Positions 17,631-27,315 of a stretch of 35,492 nucleotides of DNA are shown here, in pieces. The stretch comes from Xanthobacteraceae bacterium (lineage in GTDB: Bacteria; Pseudomonadota; Alphaproteobacteria; Rhizobiales; Xanthobacteraceae): contig JAIERI010000144.1 of assembly GCA_019747015.1 (NCBI GenBank), positions 1 to 35,492 of the forward strand. Reading direction: 5' to 3'. The number at the start of each line of letters is the position of its first letter. The first letter of the stretch is position 1. Below the pieces are notes generated by a model that was not told where the DNA came from, did not search any database, and saw nothing but the letters and a program-made list of their open reading frames with translations. The translations under genes and the position numbers were made by a program.

Positions 17631-18833
17631 ATGAAGCCGAAGCATCGAGCGACAACTACCAACCTTCGCGGCATCCGCGAGCGCATTGCATCTCACGCTT
17701 TCCGTATGTCGTTCGCTGTCTATGCATCGGTGGTTCTCACCGCCTGCGAACAGAACAGTTTTGTGCAGCCGCCTCCGCCGAAGGTCGATGCCGGATTGCC
17801 GGTACAGCGGACCATCACCCGTTATCTGGCAGCTACCGGCAACACCGCTCCTTTCAAGAGTGTCGATCTGGTCGCACGCGTACAGGGCGTTCTCCAGACG
17901 ATCAATTATGAAGACGGCGCTTTCGTCAAGGAAGGCACAACGCTGTTCACGGTCGAGCCCGAAACCTACAAGCTGAAGCTGGAGCAAGCGCAGGCCGCTG
18001 AAGCCGGCGCGCAGGCATCGCTGAAACAGGCGGAGGCCGACTACGCGCGCCAGGCGACACTGGTCGGCAAACAATTTGCCTCACAGGCCACGCTGGATCA
18101 GTCCACATCCAACCGCGACAACGCCCAGGCCAATCTTCAACAGGCCCAGGTCAACACCAAAATCGCGGCGGTCAATTACGGTTACACCAATGTCGTGGCG
18201 CCGTTCGACGGCATCGTCAGTGCGCATCTCGTCTCCGTCGGCGAACTCGTCGGCGTTTCATCGCCGACCCAGCTTGCAAGCATCGTGCAGCTCGACCCGA
18301 TCTATGTGAATTTCAACGTCAACGAACAGGACGTCCTGCGCATCAGAGCCGCCGCCGTGCGCAAGGGCCTCACATCGAAAGACCTCAAGGAAGTCCCTAT
18401 CGAGGTTGGGTTACAGACCGAGACCGGCTATCCGCATACGGGCAAGCTCGACTATGCCGCGCCGACGATCAACCAATCGACCGGCACGCTTGCGGTGCGC
18501 GGCCTGCTGCAAAATGCCGAGCGTGTGCTGCTGCCCGGATATTATGTCCGCGTCCGTGTTCCTCTCGACCAGCAGCAAAACGCCCTGCTCGTCCCCGATG
18601 TTGCATTGGGTAGCGATCAGGCCGGGCGATATTTGCTGGTGGTCAACAGTGAAAACGTCATCCAGCAGCGCAAGGTCCAGACCGGGCCGCTCGAAGGCGA
18701 CCTGCGCGTGATCGAGAGCGGCCTTCAGGCCGATGATCGCGTCGTGATCGCCGGCCTGCTCCGCGCAATCCCTGGCCAGAAAGTCGACCCGCAACTGCAA
18801 AAGATCGAGCAGCCTTCCGCGTCTGCAAAGTAG
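17631..18833 (+). CDS. RND efflux periplasmic adaptor (membrane fusion) protein
   Basis: Lipobox-like VVLTAC, biotinyl/lipoyl half-motifs, RVQGVLQTINYEDGAFVKEGTTLFTVEPETYKLKLEQAQA; the ORF is open from GTG 17619 and ATG 17631 is the likely start. Confidence 0.92.
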   Translation: MKPKHRATTTNLRGIRERIASHAFRMSFAVYASVVLTACEQNSFVQPPPPKVDAGLPVQRTITRYLAATGNTAPFKSVDLVARVQGVLQTINYEDGAFVKEGTTLFTVEPETYKLKLEQAQAAEAGAQASLKQAEADYARQATLVGKQFASQATLDQSTSNRDNAQANLQQAQVNTKIAAVNYGYTNVVAPFDGIVSAHLVSVGELVGVSSPTQLASIVQLDPIYVNFNVNEQDVLRIRAAAVRKGLTSKDLKEVPIEVGLQTETGYPHTGKLDYAAPTINQSTGTLAVRGLLQNAERVLLPGYYVRVRVPLDQQQNALLVPDVALGSDQAGRYLLVVNSENVIQQRKVQTGPLEGDLRVIESGLQADDRVVIAGLLRAIPGQKVDPQLQKIEQPSASAK

Positions 18834-18841
18834 GACAGGCC

Positions 18842-21800
18842 ATGATTTCGAAATTTTTCATCGAACGGCCGGTTCTTTCCAACGTCATCGCGATCCTGAT
18901 GATGCTGATCGGCGGCGTCGCGTTGTTCAGCCTTGCGGTCGCGCAATATCCCGACGTGGTGCCGCCGACCGTGCAGGTCACGACGCGCTATCCCGGGGCG
19001 AGCGCCAAGACTGTCGTCGATACCGTCGCGCTGCCCATTGAGCAGCAGGTCAACGGCGTCGAGGACATGCTTTACATGCAGTCCTACAGCGCCGCCGACG
19101 GCACCTACACACTTACGGTGACGTTCAAGATCGGCACCGATTTGAACTTCGCGCAGGTGCTGGTGCAAAACCGCGTTTCCAGCGCGTTGTCGTCGCTGCC
19201 GCAATCGGTTCAAACCCAGGGCGTCACGGTCCAGAAAAAATCGACCGCGATCCTGCTGTTCGTAACCCTGACGTCCCCGAACAGCACTTACGACAGTCTT
19301 TATCTGAGCAACTACGCCACGATCAACATACGCGACGAGCTGTCGCGGCTGCCCGGTGTCGGCAACGTCAACGTGTTCGGCGCCGGCCAGTATTCGATGC
19401 GTGTCTGGCTCGACCCGAACAAACTGCAGGCGCTCGGACTGATGCCGCAGGACGTTATTCAGGCGATCCAGCAACAGAGCCAGCAGGTCACGGCCGGACA
19501 GATCGGAACGCCGCCGACCCCGCCCGGTCAGGCCTTCCAGTACACGCTGAACGTCAACGGCCGGCTGGACGACACGACCCAGTTCGACAATGTCATCGTC
19601 AAGACCGGCAACAATGGCGATGTCACGCGCGTGCGCGACGTGGGCCGCGTCGAACTCGGCGCCCAGACCTACAGCCAGATGTTTTCGCTCGACCAGCGCC
19701 CCTCCACCGGCATCGGCGTGTTCCAGTCACCCGGCGCCAACGCGCTTGAGGTCGAGCAGGCTGTAAAGAAAAAGATGACGGAGCTGGCTCGCGCATTCCC
19801 GCAGGATGTGAAGTACGACGTTCCGTTCGATACCACCAAATTCGTTTCTGCCTCGATCCATGAAGTCTACAAGACGCTGATCGAGGCTGGCCTGCTCGTC
19901 CTAGTCGTCATCCTTATCTTTCTGCAGGACTGGCGCGCCATGCTTGTCCCGGCGACGACGGTGCCCGTCACCATCATCGGCGCCTTCGCCGCGATGGCGG
20001 CGCTCGGCTTCACCGTCAACCTGTCAACGCTGTTTGCGATCGTCCTGGCAATCGGGATCGTGGTCGACGATGCCATCGTCGTCGTCGAAGGCGCCGCTCA
20101 CAATATCGAGCACGGCATGTCCGGACATGACGCCGCGATCAAGGCGATGGATCAGCTGTTCGGGCCGATCATCGGCATCACACTGGTGCTGGTCTCGGTG
20201 TTCGTGCCGGCTGCGTTTTTGCCGGGGATGACCGGACGCATCTACGCGCAGTTCGCGCTGGTGATCGCCGCGACCGCGCTGATCAGCGCAATCAACGCCG
20301 CGACCCTGAAACCGACACAATGCGCATTGTGGCTGCGGCGTCCGGTGCCGCCGGAACAGCGCAACTGGTTTTATCGCGGCTTCAATTCGATATACGACCG
20401 GGTGGAAAAGCGTTATGCCGCGCTGATCGACCGCATGGCCGTCCACAGCACCCTGTCGTTCGTCATTGCGCTGGTCCTGATTGCCATCGGCGGCTATGGC
20501 CTGTCGCGCGTGCCGACCGGCTTTATTCCGATCGAGGATCAGGGTTATCTGCTCGCGGCGGTACAATTGCCCGACGGCGCATCGCTCGACCGCACACAGC
20601 ACGTGCTCGATCAGGTCAGTGAGCTATCCGGCAAGACCCCGGGTGTGGCGCAGGTGATCAGCATCGCCGGCATATCGGCACTCGACAACAGTTCGAGTCT
20701 CGCCAACGCTGGTGTCGCATACATCATTTTGAAGGACTGGGACGCGCGCGGTGCCGGCGAGGATTTACGCTCGCTCGTGGTTGGGCTGAATCAGAAACTC
20801 GGAGCGATTCAGGAAGCGCGCATCTTCGTGCTGCCACCGCCTCCCATTCAGGGCATCGGCAACGCCGCCGGATTCGCCATGCAAATCCAGCTGCGCGACG
20901 GCAATTCCGATTTTAACAAGCTGCAGGCCATCACGAGCACGATGGTCGGCAGCGCGCAGACTCAAAGCGCCTTGCAGCGCGTGAGTTCGCCGTTCCGCTC
21001 CATGGTGCCGCAGTTCGACGTCGAGGTCGACAGGATCAAGACGCAGACGCTGCATGTGACGACCGATCAGGTGTTCTCGACGCTGGCCGCCTATCTCGGA
21101 TCGTCCTACATTAACCAGTTCAACAAGTTTGGCCGCACCTTTCAAATCTATACCCAGGCCGATGCGCCATATCGTCTGACGATCAGGGATATTGAGAACC
21201 TAACAGTGCGCAACCAGCAGGGCGACATGATCCCGCTCGGCACGCTGGCAAGCATCACGCCGACGGTGGGCCCGTCACTCATTAGTCTTTACAACCTGTA
21301 TCCATCCGCGACCATCATCGGTCTGCCCGCGCAGGGCTACAGTTCCGGTCAATCCATCGCATTGATGGAACAGATCGCCGACAAGACATTGCCGCCGGGC
21401 ACCGGCTACGAGTGGACGGCGATGTCGTATCAGGAGAAAGCCGTCGGCAGCCAGATCTACTACGTGTTCGGCCTTGCCATGCTACTGGTCTATCTGGTGC
21501 TCGCCGGACAATACGAAAGCTGGTTCGCGCCGATCGCGGTCATTCTGGCGGTGCCGCTTTCGCTGCTCGGTCCGATGGTAGTCCTGACGGGACTCAGAAT
21601 CGAGAACAATCTCTACACGCAGATCGGACTGATCCTGCTGATCGCGCTGTCGGCCAAGAACGCCATTCTCATCGTCGAAGTTGCGCTCGAACTTCACGTA
21701 CGCGATGGCAAACCGCTGCTTGAATCGGCGGTGGAAGCCGCGCGGGCGCGATTCCGGCCAATCCTGATGACGTCGTTCGCCTTTATCCTCGGCGTGGCGC

Positions 21801-22003
21801 CGCTGGTTATCGCGAGCGGTGCCGGCGCGAGCGCCCGCAAATCGATCGGCATCACCGTGTTCAGCGGCATGATCGCCTCGACCTGCCTGGCCGTGCTTTT
21901 CGTTCCGACGTTCTTTGTCGTGGTTCAGCGCTTTGAGAACTGGCTTGCCGAGCGGAAAACCAAAAAAGCCGGCGCGCAGACGATCCCGCAGCCGGGAGCC
22001 TGA
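18842..22003 (+). CDS. RND multidrug efflux permease, HAE1/AcrB family
   Basis: 1053 aa; MISKFFIERPVLSNVIAILMMLIGGVALFSLAVAQYPDVVPPTVQVTTRYPGASAKTV...GIVVDDAIVVVE...LILLIALSAKNAILIVEVA. Confidence 0.97.
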   Translation: MISKFFIERPVLSNVIAILMMLIGGVALFSLAVAQYPDVVPPTVQVTTRYPGASAKTVVDTVALPIEQQVNGVEDMLYMQSYSAADGTYTLTVTFKIGTDLNFAQVLVQNRVSSALSSLPQSVQTQGVTVQKKSTAILLFVTLTSPNSTYDSLYLSNYATINIRDELSRLPGVGNVNVFGAGQYSMRVWLDPNKLQALGLMPQDVIQAIQQQSQQVTAGQIGTPPTPPGQAFQYTLNVNGRLDDTTQFDNVIVKTGNNGDVTRVRDVGRVELGAQTYSQMFSLDQRPSTGIGVFQSPGANALEVEQAVKKKMTELARAFPQDVKYDVPFDTTKFVSASIHEVYKTLIEAGLLVLVVILIFLQDWRAMLVPATTVPVTIIGAFAAMAALGFTVNLSTLFAIVLAIGIVVDDAIVVVEGAAHNIEHGMSGHDAAIKAMDQLFGPIIGITLVLVSVFVPAAFLPGMTGRIYAQFALVIAATALISAINAATLKPTQCALWLRRPVPPEQRNWFYRGFNSIYDRVEKRYAALIDRMAVHSTLSFVIALVLIAIGGYGLSRVPTGFIPIEDQGYLLAAVQLPDGASLDRTQHVLDQVSELSGKTPGVAQVISIAGISALDNSSSLANAGVAYIILKDWDARGAGEDLRSLVVGLNQKLGAIQEARIFVLPPPPIQGIGNAAGFAMQIQLRDGNSDFNKLQAITSTMVGSAQTQSALQRVSSPFRSMVPQFDVEVDRIKTQTLHVTTDQVFSTLAAYLGSSYINQFNKFGRTFQIYTQADAPYRLTIRDIENLTVRNQQGDMIPLGTLASITPTVGPSLISLYNLYPSATIIGLPAQGYSSGQSIALMEQIADKTLPPGTGYEWTAMSYQEKAVGSQIYYVFGLAMLLVYLVLAGQYESWFAPIAVILAVPLSLLGPMVVLTGLRIENNLYTQIGLILLIALSAKNAILIVEVALELHVRDGKPLLESAVEAARARFRPILMTSFAFILGVAPLVIASGAGASARKSIGITVFSGMIASTCLAVLFVPTFFVVVQRFENWLAERKTKKAGAQTIPQPGA

Positions 22004-22015
22004 CGGAGCACAAGC

Positions 22016-22390
22016 TCACATGTTAACCGGCGTCCTTGCTGTCTCCGTCAGGTGGCGAACAAACCGGTTCTCTGCATCGACAAGAATCACGTTCGGCTCG
22101 ATGGGAGCCGTCACCAGCTCGAAACCCATAATAATGATTTGCTCGCCCTGCCCGATGAGATGCGCGGCCGCGCCGTTCATGCAGATCGAGCCGGAATTTC
22201 TTTCGCCCTCGATGACGTAGGTTTCCAGCCGCGCGCCTGACGTGTTCGATACGACCAGCACGCGCTCTCCGACCCACAATCCGGCTTTTTCAATCAGCTC
22301 CTTATCGATAGTAATGGAGCCGATGTAAGCGAGATTCGCCTCGGTCACGGTCGCGTTATGAATTTTCGAACGGATAACCCAACGCACCAT
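22016..22390 (-). CDS. panD: Aspartate 1-decarboxylase (PanD family)
   Basis: KIHNATVTEANLAYIGSITIDKELIEKAGLWVGERVLVVSNTSGARLETYVIEGERNSGSICMNGAAAHLIGQGEQIIIMGF; GS self-cleavage site present. Trimmed from the ORF start at 22546. Confidence 0.92.
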   Translation of the reverse strand: MVRWVIRSKIHNATVTEANLAYIGSITIDKELIEKAGLWVGERVLVVSNTSGARLETYVIEGERNSGSICMNGAAAHLIGQGEQIIIMGFELVTAPIEPNVILVDAENRFVRHLTETARTPVNM

Positions 22391-22458
22391 ATCCTCCCAG
22401 ACTGTAGGCGCTTCTCGCCTCACCGTAAAAAGTACGAGTCCATGCGCTGGACTTCCAC

Positions 22459-22499
22459 GGCGCAGAGAATCAGCCGGCCGCTCGCTTGGCCGCTGCGCC
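22459..22499 (-). other. Potential structured leader upstream of panD
   Basis: Outer arms GGCGCAG (22459-22465)/CTGCGCC (22493-22499) with nested CGGCC/GGCCG (22475-22479/22488-22492). Confidence 0.3.
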
Positions 22500-22670
22500 C
22501 GTCCACTCAAGAACAGCCAAGCTGTTGAGATGTTTGGTGAGCGCAATAGGCACCGAACCTACGGTCCGACGATCAAGAGTCAAGTTTTTACCCAAAAACA
22601 AGAGCTTGAGTGCAAATAATTGCGAAAGCCGTCAATAGATTTCAGCAGCCTTATCAAGACGCTTTGACGC

Positions 22671-23747
22671 TCAGTAGCCGGTCATTTCGAGATAGCCGAC
22701 GCCCGACTGACTTCCATGGATTCGTACTGGCCCTTCCCAATACGGGATCGTCGTCGCCATCCAGCTTTGCGGATTGAGCGAGACGATTTTTATTTTCAGG
22801 CCGCGCGATGGAATCTCGATGTCCCATTCCGTCGGGAGCATGCGCCCCTCGATCGAGTTTTGCGACGCCGGCGTCAAAGCGATCATGTTAGATGCAAGCA
22901 CTTCGGAGAGGCCATCCGCCCCGATCCAGTTGCCCGAGATAAAGTTTTTTCCATCGGACTGCCGCAGCCGGAACAACATCAGCTTCGTGCCCGAATCGAG
23001 ATGAAGTGAAATCCAGTCCCATCCCTTCTGGTCGGATGCCAGCGGCTGGCTGCTCCATTCACGATCCATCCACGCCTGACCTGTGACCTGAACGCGATGA
23101 CCGGATAACTCAATTTCACCACGAGCCTTGAAAAAGGGCTGGCTGTAATAATACGACGCCTGCCCCTTGTCCGACTTCTGGCTGTAGCCGGCATCCCCCT
23201 GCAAAACGAGAGCTTGCGATGCCTCCAGCTTCAGGTCGAAAGCAAAATCGTTCGCCGACGCAGTGAGCACCAGCGGCGAAATGGTCTGCGCAGACATCGC
23301 ATCAAGACCGCGCATGTCCCATGCATCGATCCACACATGAAACGGTTCGGCGTCGGCTCCGGCCTGACCGATGCCGCCTCGCGCCAATCGTTCACCAAAG
23401 TGATGCTCGCTTGCGCTGGTCACCGCGGCATGCCCCATCCAGATTTGCCGGCTGGCCCAGTTCTCGGCGTCCGGACCAGCTTCCATCGCCTGACGAAACA
23501 ACGTCCATTGCACGCCATACGGCGTGCCGGCCCCGTCGTGCAGATTGGCGGTGACGTACCACCACTCGATCCGGAATCGCGGATGCGGTCCGTGGTCGGC
23601 GGGAAATGTCAGCGCCCTGCCCTTCACCACCGGCTCGAACGCGCCAGCCTCGATGCCCAGTCCGGCGAACCCTTGAGCGAGCGAAGTCTTTGCATGGACC
23701 GCCGCGAGCAATACTCCCTGAACGAACGCCCGGCGGTTCGGAAGCAT
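22671..23747 (-). CDS. AttH/CrtC-like lipocalin-type protein
   Basis: Tat-like NRRAFVQG leader; FPADHGPHPRFRIEWWYVTANLHDGAGTPYGVQWTLFR and GQAWMDREWSSQPL are AttH/CrtC-family motifs; follows an ABC permease as in att-type operons. Confidence 0.85.
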   Translation of the reverse strand: MLPNRRAFVQGVLLAAVHAKTSLAQGFAGLGIEAGAFEPVVKGRALTFPADHGPHPRFRIEWWYVTANLHDGAGTPYGVQWTLFRQAMEAGPDAENWASRQIWMGHAAVTSASEHHFGERLARGGIGQAGADAEPFHVWIDAWDMRGLDAMSAQTISPLVLTASANDFAFDLKLEASQALVLQGDAGYSQKSDKGQASYYYSQPFFKARGEIELSGHRVQVTGQAWMDREWSSQPLASDQKGWDWISLHLDSGTKLMLFRLRQSDGKNFISGNWIGADGLSEVLASNMIALTPASQNSIEGRMLPTEWDIEIPSRGLKIKIVSLNPQSWMATTIPYWEGPVRIHGSQSGVGYLEMTGY

Positions 23748-23748
23748 C

Positions 23749-26229
23749 TCAGTGTTCCTCGGCGAAAATCTTGATCAGCCGCGAGGACGGCATGCGAAAC
23801 AGTTTCAGCACCGGAATCAATGTCGCAAGCAAGGCCGCCACCATCGACAGCCCGAGCAGTTCGAACAATTGCAACGGAAACACGTGCAGCGGCAGCCGCC
23901 AGCCAAAGGCGCGCACGTTAACCACCGCCAAAAGACACCAGCCCACAGCTAACCCCAAGGGAATCGCAAAAAGCGCCGTCATCAAGGCCATGGACATTGT
24001 CTTCACCAGTTCGACGAACGAAAGCCGCGGCAGCGTCAGTCCCATCGCCCAAAGCGGCGCAAGCCTCGGCAATCGCGCATTGCCGAGGGTCAGAAGATTG
24101 GTCAACAGCGCAATGGCTGCGACACCGAGCGTGAAGGCATTCAGCGCAGCAGTGACTGCGAAGGTGCGCTCGAAGATTCGTTTCGACTCGGTCTTGACCG
24201 TCGACTGATCCGCGATCTGCTGGTTGCCAAGGCTGAACCTGTCTTGCAGGGAAGCGATGAGCCCCGGAGCATCCGCGGGCGCCACCCGCAATCCGAGCCG
24301 CGTTTGCGGCGTTTGCGGAAATCTCTCGATGAGCGCGTCATAAGCCACCGCGATCTGGCCTTTCGGATTGCCGTAATCGGCGTACACCCCCACGATCTTC
24401 AAGGGCCAGTCGCCTTTTGGAGACGGCACATGCACCACATCGCCGAGCCTGATGCTGGATCGCCGCGAGAGCTGCTCGCTCACAAACGCCGCCCGGCCGG
24501 ATTGTATGCCGTCCCATGCGTGCGATGTTGCCTCAAGCAAAGGCCATTGATTGCGATAGGCGGCATGATCGGCGAGACCAAATAACTCCAGCGGCTCGGT
24601 GCCCAACGCCGACTGCGCGCGTGCCCCGGGCAAAATCGCGATGGTCTGCGGTTGCTGGCGCAGCCAGGCCTTGATGTCCGCCGCCTGGCTATCATTCGAT
24701 GCATCAAGATACACTTCCGCCGTCAGCCGTCTGTCCAGCCAGCTGGTAAATGTTTCGCGAAAGCTCCCGACCATGGTGGCGACGCCGACATTGACCGCGA
24801 TCGCGAGCAACAGCGCCATCAAGGCCAGCGACAACCCCGAGAGTTGCTGGCGGCTGTCGGCCCAGAACCATTTCACGAGCGGCCGCCCGGGAAGGGAATG
24901 CCCTGCCCATCGCTCGCCGAGCACAAGCAAGATGCTCAGCAGTCCCGGCAGTCCGAGCGCGGCACTAGCCAGCAAGCCAGCGAGCACGGCAAAGCCGGCA
25001 CCGAGAGACGTGCCGAGCCATAGCGCGCACAGCGCTGCGATAAATATCGTGCCGGCGATCACGCTTTGTCTTTTCAGCCACGTTTGCTGAACCTGTTTCC
25101 AGGCCTCCGGCTGGGCGGTGGCGAGGATCGGCAGCCGATTGAGCTTGAGAAAACTTTGCAACGCGGCCGCCACCGTGCCCGCGATGCTCATCGCCAAACC
25201 TGCGACCCACCATTCAGGCCGCAAGGTGAGTTGCCCGGGAATCTCGGCGCCATACAGTCCCCGCAAACTTGCTGCGACATCGGGAAGTAACGCGGCGGCG
25301 ACAAGGTAGCCACTGAGCAAGCCGATAAGACCAGCGCCGAGCGCCAGTGACACAAGCTCCACCAGCAATGTGACATTCAAGGAAAAAAGCGAGATGCCGC
25401 ATGCCCGCATGGTCCGAAACATCGGAAGACGTTGTTCGAACGTCAGGCCGATGGCGGAGTTGACGATAAAGATACCGACGGCGAAGGCGAGAAATCCGAA
25501 TGCCGTCAGATTCAAATGAAAACTGTCGGTGAGATGTTCGAGGCCGCTTTCCGCATCCGGCGCGACCAGCTGCAATTGATCGCCAACAATCGTTTCAAGC
25601 GGGCGCACCGGTCCAACCGGTTTCGGCGCGACAAGCAGGCGCGACACCCCGTCCGGCAATTCCAGCACGCGCTGGGCGACACCGATATCAACCACCAATA
25701 CACCGGGTGCCAGTGCGGGATTGAGCGCGAGCGGCGGGAGTGTCTTTCCATCCTTAAGCTGCGGCCGGTCGCCAGCCTTCAGACCAAGTTCGTGCAACGT
25801 GTCGAACGAGACAAGCGTCCGGTAAGGCGGCAGGAGAAAAGCCTGGAGATCTTTCGAACTCATTTCGGAGGCCGGGCCGGCCTCCTTCGGCATGGTGATT
25901 GGCTCGATTCCGATCAGCCTTAATGGACGCGAACCGACCTCGATGCGGCTTTCCAACACGGGCGAAACGGCCCAGCCGTGACGCCGCAAATCGACAAACA
26001 ACTTTTGGGAGAATGTCGGACCATGGCTTCCAACAAGAGTGGGGATGCGCGCGCCGCCGAATATCGCCGCGGCACGGTCATAACTGGCGCGGGCCTGCGC
26101 GTTCAACGCCTGCACGCCGCTCCACAATGCTGTCGCGCAGATCAGGCCGATCAGGAGCATGGCAAGTTGCATGGGATGCCAGCGCCAATGGCTGAGCAGT
26201 ATCTTGAACGTCCACGCGAAGCGGCTCAT
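23749..26229 (-). CDS. ABC transporter permease, FtsX/LolCE-like (MacB-type)
   Basis: 826 aa, multiple FtsX-like TM blocks; translationally coupled (ATGA overlap) to the LolD-like ATPase. Confidence 0.9.
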   Translation of the reverse strand: MSRFAWTFKILLSHWRWHPMQLAMLLIGLICATALWSGVQALNAQARASYDRAAAIFGGARIPTLVGSHGPTFSQKLFVDLRRHGWAVSPVLESRIEVGSRPLRLIGIEPITMPKEAGPASEMSSKDLQAFLLPPYRTLVSFDTLHELGLKAGDRPQLKDGKTLPPLALNPALAPGVLVVDIGVAQRVLELPDGVSRLLVAPKPVGPVRPLETIVGDQLQLVAPDAESGLEHLTDSFHLNLTAFGFLAFAVGIFIVNSAIGLTFEQRLPMFRTMRACGISLFSLNVTLLVELVSLALGAGLIGLLSGYLVAAALLPDVAASLRGLYGAEIPGQLTLRPEWWVAGLAMSIAGTVAAALQSFLKLNRLPILATAQPEAWKQVQQTWLKRQSVIAGTIFIAALCALWLGTSLGAGFAVLAGLLASAALGLPGLLSILLVLGERWAGHSLPGRPLVKWFWADSRQQLSGLSLALMALLLAIAVNVGVATMVGSFRETFTSWLDRRLTAEVYLDASNDSQAADIKAWLRQQPQTIAILPGARAQSALGTEPLELFGLADHAAYRNQWPLLEATSHAWDGIQSGRAAFVSEQLSRRSSIRLGDVVHVPSPKGDWPLKIVGVYADYGNPKGQIAVAYDALIERFPQTPQTRLGLRVAPADAPGLIASLQDRFSLGNQQIADQSTVKTESKRIFERTFAVTAALNAFTLGVAAIALLTNLLTLGNARLPRLAPLWAMGLTLPRLSFVELVKTMSMALMTALFAIPLGLAVGWCLLAVVNVRAFGWRLPLHVFPLQLFELLGLSMVAALLATLIPVLKLFRMPSSRLIKIFAEEH

Positions 26230-26888
26230 GTCAAAAACCCGCCACTCAAATGCAGGCGCCGGTCCATCGCTTGCGCCAGCCGTGTGCTGTGGGTTGCCAT
26301 CAGCAGACTGCAGCCGGTGTGCCGGACCAGATCGAGCATAAGCCGGAACACGTTATCTCCGGTCGTCTCGTCGAGATTTCCGGTCGGCTCGTCGGCAAGG
26401 AGCAGCTTGGGCCTGACCGCCAGAGCCCTGCCGATCGCAACACGCTGTTGCTGGCCGCCGGAGAGTTGCTCCGGATAGCGTCGCAACAAGTCTTCAAGAC
26501 CAAGCCGGGTGGCGAGTTCGTTCTGCCATGCCGTATCGAAACGAGCCGCAATCCGGGCCTGAAAGCTGAGATTGTCAGCCACGTTCAGGCTTGGGATCAG
26601 ATTGAACTGCTGGAATATGAGGCCGATACTTTCTCGCCTTATGTCGGCAAGCTGACTGTCGCTCATCGCGCTGAGAAGGGTGTTCTCCAGCCAGATCTCG
26701 CCGCCGTCCACGCGGTCCAGACCGGCGATCAAGTGAAGCAAGGTGCTTTTGCCGCTCCCTGACTCGCCGGTGAGCGCCACGCTCTCGCCGGATGGGATGG
26801 AAAGATCGATGCCGCGCAGAACGCTGACAGTCTCGTCAGCGGTGCGATAAGTTTTCCTGAGATCTTTAGCTCTTAAAACTACCGCCAT
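26226..26888 (-). CDS. ABC transporter ATP-binding protein, LolD/MacB type
   Basis: Walker A TGESGSGKST, signature LSGGQQQRVAIGRAL, Walker B LLLADEPTGNLDE. Confidence 0.95.
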   Translation of the reverse strand: MAVVLRAKDLRKTYRTADETVSVLRGIDLSIPSGESVALTGESGSGKSTLLHLIAGLDRVDGGEIWLENTLLSAMSDSQLADIRRESIGLIFQQFNLIPSLNVADNLSFQARIAARFDTAWQNELATRLGLEDLLRRYPEQLSGGQQQRVAIGRALAVRPKLLLADEPTGNLDETTGDNVFRLMLDLVRHTGCSLLMATHSTRLAQAMDRRLHLSGGFLT

Positions 26889-26907
26889 CGATTGTTTATG
26901 CCGGATC

Positions 26908-26934
26908 GACCGCTACGGTTCAATTGAAGCGGTC
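26908..26934. promoter_or_regulatory. Inverted repeat upstream of LolD-like gene
   Basis: GACCGCT-N13-AGCGGTC enclosing the palindrome TTCAATTGAA, 20 nt upstream of the ATPase start. Confidence 0.4.
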
Positions 26935-27144
26935 ATATCCGAAGCATTTAGTGCTGCCCGCTTGAAGCGAGAACAAAATCGCAAAACAGCCGCCACACCG
27001 GCAAATCAAAACGGCCAATCTGTCGGCTGTAAATTATAGCAAAATTGGGAATGCATTTCGTTAATATATTTCAATGGGTTACAGGATATTTGTAAATGCT
27101 GGCAGACTTGGCGGCCAGCCTCGCGGCGCCGCGAACAGATCAAT

Positions 27145-27204
27145 ATGGATCTGACCGACGACCTGCTGGACTTCAGGCCGCGGGCGGAGATGGCCGCCGA
27201 ATAA
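27145..27204 (+). other. Short GC3-rich ORF (19 aa, MDLTDDLLDFRPRAEMAAE), microprotein or gene remnant candidate
   Basis: Nearly every codon ends in G/C in an otherwise AT-rich intergenic region; stop is 16 nt before a strong hairpin. Confidence 0.3.
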
Positions 27205-27220
27205 TCTTAATCATCATGCG

Positions 27221-27251
27221 AAGGCCCGCGCCAATGTTGGTCGCGGGCCTT
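27221..27251 (+). terminator. Intrinsic-terminator-like hairpin
   Basis: AAGGCCCGCG-CCAATGTTGGT-CGCGGGCCTT, 10-bp perfect stem with additional CCAA/TTGG pairing, followed by TTAGCGTTTATT. Confidence 0.65.
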
Positions 27252-27315
27252 TAGCGTTTATTCGCACCGTCTCCGATCATGCCTGGGCGTCGCGAAAGTC
27301 GCGCGAGCCATCGCG

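Noticed and set aside
27096-27254. 52-aa plus-strand ORF (MLADLAASLAAPRTDQYGS...)
   Set aside because: Overlaps the more coding-like 19-codon frame and reads through the terminator-like hairpin; low-complexity Ala/Arg translation without coding-like third positions.
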